Of a stretch of 7,259 bases of DNA, positions 1 through 6,374 are shown in pieces; position 1 is the stretch's first letter, and each line of letters opens with the position of its first letter. Source of the stretch: Euzebyaceae bacterium. GTDB lineage: Bacteria; Actinomycetota; Nitriliruptoria; Euzebyales; Egibacteraceae. Both the position numbers and the translations under genes were made by a program. Under the pieces are notes generated by a model, which was not told the origin of the DNA, did no database searches, and saw only the letters and a list, made by a program, of their open reading frames with translations. The DNA is taken from assembly GCA_013698135.1 (NCBI GenBank), contig JACCVM010000148.1, positions 1 through 7,259 on the forward strand. Reading direction: 5' to 3'.

Positions 1-99
1 GGCCCGATGCGGATGGACTATCCCCGGACGCTGGCGGCGGTGCAAGCGGTAGCCTCGTCCTTGCAGAAGGCACTGGCCGAGCTGACTGGCGGCGCTTGA
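1..99 (+). CDS. hrcA: HrcA heat-inducible transcription repressor, C-terminal end (partial)
   Basis: Only the last 32 codons are present, in frame 1, ending at TGA 97-99. The visible peptide begins GPMRMDYPRTLAAVQAV. The G-P-x-R-M-D-Y-P-R block followed by a short amphipathic helix is the characteristic C-terminal end of HrcA. HrcA is a dimeric repressor that binds CIRCE operators upstream of heat-shock genes such as groES/groEL, and often its own operon. The DNA-binding N-terminal domain and any CIRCE site lie outside the window. The stop is 18 nt before the dnaJ start, so hrcA and dnaJ are probably cotranscribed, a very common arrangement in actinobacteria and Firmicutes. The call rests on a short peptide, but the motif and the neighbour agree. 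Confidence 0.88.
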   Translation, partial: GPMRMDYPRTLAAVQAVASSLQKALAELTGGA

Positions 100-117
100 C
101 CCCCCGGCCGGCCAGCG

Positions 118-1263
118 GTGAACAGGACTCCACCCACGTTGCGTGACCTCTATGAGATCCTCGGCGTCGCGAAAGACGCCAGCGAGGACGAGATCAAGCG
201 GGCCTACCGTCAGCGAGCCCGCACGCTGCATCCCGACACCGGTGGTGACGAGGAGCAGTTCAAGGAGCTGACCACCGCCTACGAGGTGCTTAAGAACCCC
301 CAGGCGCGCGCGAACTACGACCGCTTCGGCGATCCGCGTGGCCCAGGGGGCGCCGGCGGCGATCCGTTTTCCGGCTTCGGCGACCTCGGCGACCTCATCA
401 ACGCCTTCTTCGGCGGTTCTGGCGGTTTCGGCGGCGGGAGGACTACAGCGCGCAGCGGCCCGCAACCCGGCCGCGACGCCATCGTGGACGTCAGCCTCAC
501 GCTCGAGGAGGCCGCCAAGGGCGTGCGCCGAGAGCTCGAGGTCACGGTCGCGCGCGGCTGTCAGGTGTGCGGCGGCAGTGGCGCGAAGCCGGGGACCAAG
601 CCCATACCGTGCGAGACCTGCGGCGGTGCCGGCGCCGTGCAGCAGGTGACGCGCAGCGTCTTCGGCCAGATGCTGACCACGACGCCCTGCCCGACCTGCC
701 GTGGCGCGGGGGAGCGCAACCTGGATCCCTGTGAGGGCTGCGGCGGCGAGGGGCGTCGCCAGGAGTCCGACACCGTCGAGGTCGACGTCCCCGAGGGCGT
801 CGACGACGGCACACGCCTTCGGGTTCTCGGCCGAGGAGAGTCCGGGCGACTGGGCGGTCCGCCGGGCGATCTGTACGTGCGCGTGCGCGTGCGGCGGCAT
901 CCGGTCTTCACGCGTGACGGCAACGACTTGCACTGCGAACTGCGGCTGGCGATGGCGCAGGCGGCGCTCGGCGGTGACATCGTGGTGCCGACGCTGCACG
1001 GCGAGGAGAAGCTGCGGGTGCCCGCCGGCACGCAGTCGGGTGCCGTGCTGACCCTGCGACGCCAAGGCATGCCCAAGCTGTCCGGCGGTGGAGCTCGCGG
1101 TCACCTGCACGTCCACTGCCGGGTGGAGACGCCTCGTGACCTGGACGAGCAGCAGTCCGAGCTGTTGCGGGAGTTCGCGGCGGCCCGCGGCGAGGACCTC
1201 GCGGCCGCGTCGCAGGACGGGAGGGGCCTGCTCGGCCGGCTGCGTGAAGCCTTCGGAGCCTGA
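118..1263 (+). CDS. dnaJ: Chaperone DnaJ (type I Hsp40)
   Basis: Cytoplasmic co-chaperone that delivers unfolded clients to DnaK and stimulates its ATPase. The 381 residues show the full type I order. The J domain spans about 10-72 with the essential HPD at 38-40. A Gly/Phe-rich linker covers about 73-108. Four zinc-binding CxxCxGxG-type motifs have cysteines at 148/151, 165/168, 191/194 and 205/208. The C-terminal substrate-binding domains follow, and the length matches the family. Motif three reads CPTCRGAG, so every cysteine is kept. Start choice is uncertain. GTG 118 gives a seven-residue extension and has no obvious Shine-Dalgarno. TTG 139 would give the more canonical beginning M-R-D-L-Y-E-I-L-G-V and has AGGA at 124-127, 11 nt upstream. 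The gene lies 18 nt after hrcA, and its stop overlaps the inferred CTG start of rsmE. Heat-shock control through HrcA is likely but no operator is visible here. Confidence 0.96.
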   Translation: MNRTPPTLRDLYEILGVAKDASEDEIKRAYRQRARTLHPDTGGDEEQFKELTTAYEVLKNPQARANYDRFGDPRGPGGAGGDPFSGFGDLGDLINAFFGGSGGFGGGRTTARSGPQPGRDAIVDVSLTLEEAAKGVRRELEVTVARGCQVCGGSGAKPGTKPIPCETCGGAGAVQQVTRSVFGQMLTTTPCPTCRGAGERNLDPCEGCGGEGRRQESDTVEVDVPEGVDDGTRLRVLGRGESGRLGGPPGDLYVRVRVRRHPVFTRDGNDLHCELRLAMAQAALGGDIVVPTLHGEEKLRVPAGTQSGAVLTLRRQGMPKLSGGGARGHLHVHCRVETPRDLDEQQSELLREFAAARGEDLAAASQDGRGLLGRLREAFGA

Positions 1264-2000
1264 GCTACTCCACGCCGACCCAGGGGCCACACTTCTTCGT
1301 CGCCGCCGACGGCATCGACGGCAGCCGGGTGACGATCGGCGGTGAGGACGCCCGCCACCTGCTGACGGTGTTGCGCTCCCGCCCCGGCGATCCGATCAGC
1401 CTGTCCGACGGCGCGGGCACCCGGTGGCAGGCGAGGCTCGCCGAGACCGGTCGCGGCGAGGTGGTCGTCGATCTGGTTGAACCCACCGTGGTGCCCCGCC
1501 CCGTGCCTCGGGTGGAGGTGGTGCACGCCCTGCCCAAACGGCGCAAGCTCGACGAGGTGGTGCAGCGCCTGGTCGAGGTCGGCGTCGACCGCATCGTGCC
1601 GGTGCACAGCGAACGCAGTCAGGTGCGGCTCGATGCCGCGCGGGCGGCCAAGGCCGCCGCGCGCTGGAACGCCGTGGCCGAGGCCGCGGCCAAACAGAGC
1701 CGTCGCGCGTGGCTGCCGGTCGTCGAGTCGGCGGGGGAGTGGACCGCGGCGTTTCCCGCCGGGGTTGCCGGCGTGGTGTTGTGGGAGGAGTCCGATGTCG
1801 CGCTGCGCACCGTCCTCGACAGCCTTGCCGGCGCAAACACCCTGGTCCTGGGCGTTGGACCTGAAGGCGGGTTGACCGCCGCCGAGGTCCAAGCCACCGG
1901 GCTGGCGCACGCCACTCTGGGCGAGATCGTCCTGCGCACCGAAACGGCGGCCCTGGTCGCGGTCAGCGCGCTGCGCTACCACTTCGGCCTGATGGCCTGA
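1260..2000 (+). CDS. rsmE: 16S rRNA (uracil1498-N3)-methyltransferase RsmE
   Basis: SPOUT-family enzyme that uses SAM to methylate N3 of U1498 in helix 44 of 16S rRNA in the assembled 30S subunit. The trefoil-knot SAM-site signatures are present: GVGPEGGLTAAE (GPEGG at about 200-204) and LGEIVLRTETAAL (about 221-233), plus AKQSRR near 144-149. The first standard start in frame is GTG 1329, but that would delete the conserved PUA-like N-terminus PHFFVAADGIDGSRV, encoded in the same open frame. A TGA at 1245-1247 closes the frame upstream, and no ATG, GTG or TTG lies between it and 1329. The best start is therefore CTG 1260, which overlaps the dnaJ TGA as CTGA, the same geometry as the GTGA overlaps at 3818 and 7118. 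This gives 246 residues, normal for RsmE. Translation is probably coupled to dnaJ. The gene identity is very secure and the exact start is inferred. Confidence 0.93.
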   Translation: MSYSTPTQGPHFFVAADGIDGSRVTIGGEDARHLLTVLRSRPGDPISLSDGAGTRWQARLAETGRGEVVVDLVEPTVVPRPVPRVEVVHALPKRRKLDEVVQRLVEVGVDRIVPVHSERSQVRLDAARAAKAAARWNAVAEAAAKQSRRAWLPVVESAGEWTAAFPAGVAGVVLWEESDVALRTVLDSLAGANTLVLGVGPEGGLTAAEVQATGLAHATLGEIVLRTETAALVAVSALRYHFGLMA

Positions 2001-2046
2001 TCTTCCGCGAGCGCTCACGCAGTGAAGCGGTAGCGCCCGAGATCAG
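1997..2046. terminator. Inverted repeat spanning two convergent stop codons, candidate bidirectional terminator
   Basis: CTGATCT at 1997-2003 pairs perfectly with AGATCAG at 2040-2046. The arms contain the rsmE stop (1998-2000) and the stop of the minus-strand gene (2043-2045). Inside, GCGCT 2011-2015 pairs with AGCGC 2032-2036. Alternatively CGCTCAC 2012-2018 folds on GTG-A-AGCG 2022-2029 with one bulged A and a GCA loop. There is no T-run on either strand, so an intrinsic terminator of the classic kind is not shown. The position between convergent genes makes a hairpin terminator or 3'-end protector plausible. Confidence 0.4.
2010..2036 (+). repeat. Direct repeat copy 1 (27 nt), left bracket of a 4.36 kb segment
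   Basis: The sequence begins AGCGCTCACGCAGTGA and ends AGCGGTAGCGC. It matches 6373-6400 in the same orientation at 25 of 28 aligned positions: two substitutions (C/T and T/C) and a one-base indel. It sits 9 nt after the rsmE stop and is internally palindromic at its ends (GCGCT and AGCGC). It could be a site-specific recombination or target-duplication scar, or a copy of a dispersed 3'-end palindromic element. No third full copy was seen in the window. Confidence 0.7.
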
Positions 2047-3386
2047 CGCGCTCGTGCGGCCGCGGCTTCCGCCAACGAGGCCAGCCGCCGCTGCGCGGTG
2101 GCGGGATCGGCGGCCGTTGACTCGACGGTGTAGCGCCGCGATCCGCGCACGAACGACAGGCGATCGGTGACACGGTGGCCCGCGCTGATCCGCAAGCCGA
2201 TGGCGTCTGGAACCACCGGGGTCGTGAAGGCGCCGTCGGCGTCCTGGCAGTCGCGCAGTCCGGCATAGACCTCGTAGTCGACGGCGCGTCCCGCGCCGGC
2301 CAGCTCCTCGACCTGCACAGCGATCTGCTCGCCGCCGCTGGCGTACCACTCGCGCCGGAGCCCTCGAGCCCAGCCCAGCTGTGCCAGCGCGTCCATCACC
2401 CCTGCCGCCTGCGCGGAGGAGGCGGCGACGCCTCCGGAATCCAGCACGCTGTCGACGGGGGCGACGCCGGCGAAGCCTGGCACCCCCTCGGCGCTCGGCA
2501 GGACGGCGACCAGATCACCGCCCAAAGACCCCCGATCGGGGGCCAACGGCTCGCTGCTGGCCAGCCGGGCCCGCACAGCGGCGCAGGCAGGATCGACCCG
2601 CCCGCCGGGCCCGAGTTGACCGGCGATCCCTCCCAGCGCCACCGCCGCGCAGACACCCAGCGTCGCCGCGCGGGCAGTGATCGGAGCGCCGCTGGGCCGT
2701 AGCGCGGCCATGGTTGCGGTGGTCAGCGGTGGGCTGAGCAGCTCAGAGGGCAAGGCGGCGGCGAACGCCACCGGGTCGGTGACTCGCAGCAGCAGGCCGC
2801 CGCAACGCCGTCCGGGTCGGTCGGCCGGGTCGGTCAGCGCCCGACCGAGGGTCAGCAGCGGCCACGCCCACCAGGAGGTCGGCAGGGCTCGCGGGACGCA
2901 TAGCAGAATCGCCACGTTGGGCGGGGTGAAGGAGGCCACACCGGCGTCGGCCAGCGGCAGGCGTCCGACGAGGTCGCGTGGCCACCAGGGTTGCTCATCA
3001 GCGCCGTCTGCCCTACGCCTGCGGCGGGTCCGGGGAGCGCGGCTGGGCACGCGGTCAACGACCACGCCGGCGACGTCGGCCCGCGACAACACCAGCGGCG
3101 CCGACAGCAGGGCAGCGGTGAGCACGAAGACCCGAGGACCCAGATGCAGCCGTGCCGGTGCGGCGAACACCAGGCGCAGGAGTCCGCCGCCGACGGCGAC
3201 GCACCCGCACGCCAACAGCGCGCCGGCGACCAAGGGCAGTTCCAAGGCAGCCGCGGGACCGCCCACCAACAGGATCACGCCTGCCAACAGGGCGAAGATC
3301 CGGCCCGCCGACGCATGCTGCAGGGGCACATCGGTCGCCGCGACGGACGCGCCGAGGTGCTGCCCCGCCGACCATCGCTGTGCCAC
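2043..3386 (-). CDS. Predicted membrane-anchored protein of unknown function
   Basis: I do not recognise the family. The 447-residue product starts at GTG 3384-3386 (minus strand). A TGA at 3396-3398 closes the frame 9 nt upstream of that start, and AAGGGG (plus-strand 3391-3396) lies 4 nt before it. Hydrophobic segments at about 30-48, 50-75 and 85-101, and again at about 238-258, look like membrane helices. An Arg-rich stretch (about 116-125) lies between them. Residues 259-447 form a polar, mostly soluble C-terminal part, probably extracytoplasmic. Its end, with FVRGSRRYTV followed by an Ala/Arg-rich helix, resembles the general pattern of actinobacterial secreted sensor-like or lipoprotein domains, but I cannot assign one. 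It is convergent with rsmE and divergent from the toxin-antitoxin pair. Long overlapping frames exist on the plus strand, but they are Arg/Pro/Ala-rich and low in complexity, so this frame is the best coding candidate. Confidence 0.7.
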   Translation of the reverse strand: MAQRWSAGQHLGASVAATDVPLQHASAGRIFALLAGVILLVGGPAAALELPLVAGALLACGCVAVGGGLLRLVFAAPARLHLGPRVFVLTAALLSAPLVLSRADVAGVVVDRVPSRAPRTRRRRRADGADEQPWWPRDLVGRLPLADAGVASFTPPNVAILLCVPRALPTSWWAWPLLTLGRALTDPADRPGRRCGGLLLRVTDPVAFAAALPSELLSPPLTTATMAALRPSGAPITARAATLGVCAAVALGGIAGQLGPGGRVDPACAAVRARLASSEPLAPDRGSLGGDLVAVLPSAEGVPGFAGVAPVDSVLDSGGVAASSAQAAGVMDALAQLGWARGLRREWYASGGEQIAVQVEELAGAGRAVDYEVYAGLRDCQDADGAFTTPVVPDAIGLRISAGHRVTDRLSFVRGSRRYTVESTAADPATAQRRLASLAEAAAARAR

Positions 3387-3417
3387 GCCGCCCCTTCATC
3401 CGTCGCTGTGCCGACGC
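3375..3417. repeat. Short direct repeat around the start of the minus-strand gene
   Basis: TCGCTGTGCC occurs at 3375-3384 and again at 3403-3412. It is followed by ACGC in the first copy and GACGC in the second, giving a 28-nt period. The repeat covers the start codon and leader of the minus-strand membrane gene. It could be a regulatory half-site pair or a local duplication. It is short in GC-rich DNA, so weight it lightly. Confidence 0.3.
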
Positions 3418-3516
3418 TGTCGTAGCCGTAGGCGGTCCAGCCTTCGTATCGGCATGGTCACCACCGTGCTGAACGACTCGCCGACGGCTCCGAGGGGATA
3501 CCCGCCCTACCACGGC

Positions 3517-3522
3517 TATCAT
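3517..3522 (+). promoter_or_regulatory. Putative -10 box of the antitoxin-toxin operon
   Basis: TATCAT matches the TATAAT consensus at five of six positions and lies 30 nt before the antitoxin ATG. Transcription would then begin near 3529. No convincing -35 hexamer is visible upstream. Its last three bases are shared with the left arm of the inverted repeat at 3520-3554, so a protein bound there would occlude RNA polymerase, as expected for toxin-antitoxin autoregulation. Confidence 0.5.
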
Positions 3523-3554
3523 GTGTCCACGTCTCTGACCGAGGTGAACACATG
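3520..3554. promoter_or_regulatory. Inverted-repeat operator of the toxin-antitoxin operon
   Basis: CATGTGTCCAC (3520-3530) and GTGAACACATG (3544-3554) form an 11-bp inverted repeat with one mismatch (C3527 against A3547), separated by 13 nt. The left arm overlaps the -10 box. The right arm covers the end of the ribosome binding site and ends on the antitoxin ATG (3552-3554). Phd/YefM-type antitoxins typically bind palindromes at exactly this place, alone or with toxin, to repress their own operon. The arms are much longer than expected by chance at this location. Binding itself is inferred. Confidence 0.72.
3541..3546 (+). promoter_or_regulatory. Ribosome binding site of the antitoxin gene
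   Basis: GAGGTG lies 5 nt before ATG 3552, a good Shine-Dalgarno that fixes the antitoxin start. Most of it lies inside the right arm of the inverted repeat, so folding of a leader carrying both arms could also hide the site. Confidence 0.65.
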
Positions 3555-3821
3555 GACATCGGCGTACGAGAACTCAAGCGGGCACTGTCGGAATACCTCG
3601 ACCGTGCGGCGAAGGGCGAGCGCATCACCGTCACCGACCGCGGTCGCCCGAAGGCCCTGCTGACACCCCTGCCTGGCGGCGACAACGTTGAGCGCGGCAT
3701 CGCCGAAGGGTGGATCACACCCCCACACACGCCGGGCACCCCACCGCCGCCACCTCCGCGACGGTTCTCGGCTCCGGTCACTGTCAGGGACATGATCGAC
3801 GAGGACCGGGCTGACCCGTGA
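3552..3821 (+). CDS. Type II antitoxin, Phd/YefM family (VapB partner of VapC)
   Basis: The 89-residue protein should neutralise the adjacent PIN-domain toxin and repress the operon. Residues 1-42 are a typical Phd/YefM DNA-binding and dimerisation domain: IGVRELKRALSEYLDRAAKG, then ITVTDRGRPKALLTPL, in which the V-T-x-R-G-x-P turn is diagnostic. A proline-rich linker (about 57-69, six consecutive Pro) leads to a C-terminal tail with VTVRDMIDED at about 76-85. Such tails in Phd-type VapB proteins wrap the toxin and are where proteases begin degradation. The start is fixed by GAGGTG 5 nt upstream of ATG. The stop overlaps the toxin start (GTGA), giving coupled translation and the antitoxin-first order usual for type II modules. 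It belongs to the Phd fold rather than the AbrB or ribbon-helix-helix VapB folds, so no gene symbol is given. Confidence 0.92.
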   Translation: MDIGVRELKRALSEYLDRAAKGERITVTDRGRPKALLTPLPGGDNVERGIAEGWITPPHTPGTPPPPPPRRFSAPVTVRDMIDEDRADP

Positions 3822-4222
3822 CGCTCTACGTCGACTCGAGCGCGCTGCTGAAGCGCTATGTCGACGAGCCCGACAGCGACCGCTGGAACGAGCTGCTCTC
3901 CAGCGACGCGGCGTGGCTGACCTCCCGGTTCACCTGGGTCGAGGTGTGGCGCAACCTCAGCCGCCGCCTTCCGCCCGAAGTGGTGGGGGCGGCCAGAAGT
4001 GCCTTCCGCCTCGACTGGGAACGCTGCCTGGTGGTCGAGATCGACGCAGCGCTGGCCGAAGAGGCAGGCAGCATCGCCGACCTCACCGGTGCGCGAAGTC
4101 TCGACGCGGTGCACCTCGCCGCGCTGAACAGGAGCGGACCCGGGCAGATTCCGCTGCTCACCGCCGACCTTCGGCAGGCGCAGGCAGCGCGAGCCCTTGG
4201 TTGGACGGTCCTCAGCGGCTGA
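3818..4222 (+). CDS. vapC: VapC-type PIN-domain ribonuclease toxin
   Basis: The product is a Mg2+-dependent endoribonuclease; VapC toxins cut tRNA or rRNA and stop translation when antitoxin is lost. The 134 residues are the normal length for a single PIN domain. The acidic active-site set is complete: Asp6 in YVDSSALLKRY, Glu42 in TWVEVWRNL, Asp96 in SLDAVHLAAL and Asp117 in LTADLRQAQAARALGW. Catalytic activity is therefore likely intact. GTG 3818-3820 overlaps the antitoxin stop. GAGGA at 3801-3805 is 12 nt upstream, rather far for an independent ribosome binding site, which supports translational coupling to the antitoxin. The target RNA cannot be read from sequence. The pair is next to an unrelated peptidase gene with its own promoter. 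Confidence 0.94.
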   Translation: MTLYVDSSALLKRYVDEPDSDRWNELLSSDAAWLTSRFTWVEVWRNLSRRLPPEVVGAARSAFRLDWERCLVVEIDAALAEEAGSIADLTGARSLDAVHLAALNRSGPGQIPLLTADLRQAQAARALGWTVLSG

Positions 4223-4245
4223 CTGCCGGTGGCGCGCCCTCTCGG

Positions 4246-4251
4246 TAGGGT
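4246..4251 (+). promoter_or_regulatory. Putative -10 box upstream of prolyl oligopeptidase
   Basis: TAGGGT fits the actinobacterial TAnnnT -10 pattern and lies in the 64-nt gap between vapC and the peptidase gene. The surrounding ten bases CGGTAGGGTC match CGGTAGAGTC at 6404-6413 at nine positions. The only candidate -35 is CTGCCG at 4223-4228, a poor match. Transcription from here would begin near 4258 and give a leader of about 29 nt containing the ribosome binding site at 4277. Confidence 0.45.
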
Positions 4252-4276
4252 CATGCCCATCAGGGGCTACCTCGAA

Positions 4277-4281
4277 AAGGA
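4277..4281 (+). promoter_or_regulatory. Ribosome binding site that decides the peptidase start
   Basis: AAGGA lies 5 nt before ATG 4287. The alternative ATG at 4281 overlaps this motif and so could not use it. The upstream GTG starts of the open frame encode residues unlike the family. ATG 4287 is therefore the likely start. Confidence 0.65.
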
Positions 4282-4286
4282 TGGGA

Positions 4287-6374
4287 ATGTTGCGCTACCC
4301 CACCGCCCGCACCGTCGATGCGGTCGACGACTACCACGGCACCAAGGTCACCGACTCCTACCGCTGGCTGGAAGACACCGACAGCCCCGACACCCACGAG
4401 TGGATCGTCGCGCAGAACTCACTGACCGACTCCTGGCTGGCCGAAGTCGCCAGTCGCGAGGCAATCCGTGCTCGGCTGGCCGAGCTCACCGACCACCCGC
4501 GCGCCGGGGCGCCCTGGCATCGCGGCAACCGTTGGTTCGTGCTGCGCAACACTGGGCTGCAGGACCAAGACGTGCTGTGGACGATGGACGCGGCCGACGC
4601 AGAGGTCGGTACCGGCACCGTCCTGCTCGACCCCAACACGCTGTCCTCGGACGGCACTGTGGCCCTGACGGGGCTGGCCGTCAGCGACGACGGGGCGTTG
4701 CTGGCCTATGCCACCAGCGCCAGCGGCTCGGACTGGATGACCTGGCGCGTGCGCGACGTCGAGCGCGGCGAGGACCTGCCCGACGTGGTCGAGTGGAGCA
4801 AGTTCTCCAGCGCCGCCTGGGCACCGGACAACAGCGGATTCTGGTACGCCAGCTACGACGCGCCGGCGGCCGAACACGCCTACGAACAGGCCAACCGCGA
4901 CCAGCGCCTGCGCTTCCACTACCTCGGCGACGATCCCGCCGCGGACGCGGTGGTCTACCAGCGACCCGACGAGCCGGAATGGGGCTTTGACCCCGCCGTC
5001 ACCCACGACGGGCGCTACCTGATCCTGCATGTGTGGCACGGCACCCAGCCGACCAACCGCAGCTACTACCTGGACCTGCAACGGCCCGACCAGGGTGTGG
5101 TCAAGCTGCTCGATGAGGCGGACGCCGCCTACGAGTTCGTCGGTAGCGACGGCAGCGTGATGTTGTTCCGCACCGACCTTGACGCACCCCGTGGCCGGGT
5201 CATCGCCGTCGACATCGAGCAGCCTGGGCGAGCGCACTGGCGCGAGGTCATCGCCGAAGGCGACGACGCCCTGGAGCGTGTCCACTACATCGGCGGGCGG
5301 CTGCTCGGCGTCTATCTGCACCACGCCCACCACCGGCTGCAGTGGTTCGACCGGGACGGCCAGCCCCTCGGCGAGATCGCCCTGCCGACCGCGGGTGCCG
5401 TCGACGAGATCACCGGACGTCAGGAGGATCGCAGCTGCTGCTTTTCGTTTCAGACCTTCACCGAGCCGGTGCGCACCTTCCGCTACGACCTGGACAGCGG
5501 CGCCACGACGCCACTGCACGACGCAGGCCTTGACCTCGTCGAGCTCGTCACCGAGCAGGTCTTCGTCGAACACGACGGCGTGCGTACCCCCGTGTTCCTC
5601 GTGCATCGCCCCGACGTCACTCCCGACGGCGCCCGCCCCGTGTGGCTGTACGGCTACGGCGGTTTCAACGTCCCCATCACGCCGATCTGCAAGAAGGAGT
5701 GGCTGGTGTGGGCCGAGCTCGGCGGCGTGCTGGCCGTGGCGACGCTGCGCGGCGGCGGCGAGTACGGGCAGGACTGGCACGACGACGGGCGCCTGGCCAA
5801 CAAGCAGCACGTGTTCGACGACGCGATCGCGGTCGGGGAGTGGCTGTCAGGGGGCGACGCCGGCGGCGGCCACAGCTGGACGCGTCCAGACCGCCTGGCG
5901 ATCCACGGGCGCTCCAACGGCGGCTTGTTGGCGGGGGCATGCCTGACGCAGAGGCCTGAGCTGTGGGGTGCGGCTGTGCCCGAGGTCGGCGTCCTGGACA
6001 TGCTGCGATTCCACCAATTCACCATTGGCTGGGGCTGGGCCAGTGACTACGGCACGGCCGAGCACGCGGAGCAGTTCGCCTGGCTGCACGCCTACTCGCC
6101 GCTGCACAACCTGCGGCCCGGCACCGCCTACCCGGCGACCCTGATCACCACCGGCGACCACGACGACCGGGTCGTGCCCGGTCACTCGTTCAAGTTCGCC
6201 GCGGCAATGCAGACCGCCCAAGGCGGCGAGGCCCCCGTGCTGTTGCGTGTCGAGCTCAGCGCGGGCCACGGCGTCGGCAAGCCGACGTCGCTGCTGGTCG
6301 CCGAGCGCGCGGACGTGGTCGCGTTCCTGGTGCGGGCGCTGAGCGTGGAGTCCAGCGCCGCGGCGACGGGCTAG
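4287..6374 (+). CDS. Prolyl oligopeptidase, S9A family serine peptidase
   Basis: Cytosolic-type serine peptidase that cleaves short peptides after proline. From ATG 4287 the product has 695 residues, the usual size. The N-terminus is typical (YP near 4-5, then VDDYHG and YRWLED). The seven-bladed propeller covers about 70-410 and gates access to the active site. The C-terminal alpha/beta hydrolase domain begins before LYGYGGFN (oxyanion Tyr457). The triad is Ser543 (GRSNGGLL), Asp626 (GDHDDRVVPGHS) and His661 (SAGHGVGKP). Arg628 and Trp584 match the substrate-binding Arg and Trp of porcine prolyl oligopeptidase; the Ser-to-Trp distance of 41 is the same. No signal peptide is seen. The open frame extends back to 4197, but those codons look non-coding. 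It has its own putative promoter and probably is not part of the toxin-antitoxin operon. Oligopeptidase B is a less likely alternative, given the proline-pocket residues. Confidence 0.95.
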   Translation: MLRYPTARTVDAVDDYHGTKVTDSYRWLEDTDSPDTHEWIVAQNSLTDSWLAEVASREAIRARLAELTDHPRAGAPWHRGNRWFVLRNTGLQDQDVLWTMDAADAEVGTGTVLLDPNTLSSDGTVALTGLAVSDDGALLAYATSASGSDWMTWRVRDVERGEDLPDVVEWSKFSSAAWAPDNSGFWYASYDAPAAEHAYEQANRDQRLRFHYLGDDPAADAVVYQRPDEPEWGFDPAVTHDGRYLILHVWHGTQPTNRSYYLDLQRPDQGVVKLLDEADAAYEFVGSDGSVMLFRTDLDAPRGRVIAVDIEQPGRAHWREVIAEGDDALERVHYIGGRLLGVYLHHAHHRLQWFDRDGQPLGEIALPTAGAVDEITGRQEDRSCCFSFQTFTEPVRTFRYDLDSGATTPLHDAGLDLVELVTEQVFVEHDGVRTPVFLVHRPDVTPDGARPVWLYGYGGFNVPITPICKKEWLVWAELGGVLAVATLRGGGEYGQDWHDDGRLANKQHVFDDAIAVGEWLSGGDAGGGHSWTRPDRLAIHGRSNGGLLAGACLTQRPELWGAAVPEVGVLDMLRFHQFTIGWGWASDYGTAEHAEQFAWLHAYSPLHNLRPGTAYPATLITTGDHDDRVVPGHSFKFAAAMQTAQGGEAPVLLRVELSAGHGVGKPTSLLVAERADVVAFLVRALSVESSAAATG

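Noticed and set aside
106..113. GGCCGGCC palindrome between hrcA and dnaJ
   Set aside because: A short GC palindrome is common by chance at this base composition, and it is not a CIRCE element.
1101..2018. A 305-codon minus-strand open frame opposite dnaJ and rsmE
   Set aside because: Both plus-strand genes are securely identified. The antisense product shows only low-complexity composition.
3504..3511. Minus-strand GGTAGGGC as a -10 box for the membrane-protein gene
   Set aside because: The last T of TAnnnT is missing and the leader would be nearly 120 nt. There is no supporting -35, so it is too weak to call.
2677..3663. A 328-codon plus-strand open frame running into the antitoxin gene
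   Set aside because: It is rich in Arg, Ser, Pro and Ala with no recognisable motif. It overlaps the better minus-strand gene and the antitoxin in another frame. Typical of a GC-rich shadow frame.
4197..4286. In-frame upstream extension of the prolyl oligopeptidase starting inside vapC
   Set aside because: The extra residues do not resemble the family or a signal peptide. AAGGA at the right distance supports ATG 4287.
4419..5810. A 463-codon minus-strand open frame opposite the prolyl oligopeptidase
   Set aside because: It lies wholly inside a gene with an intact catalytic triad and full family motifs. Long antisense frames are expected in GC-rich coding DNA.
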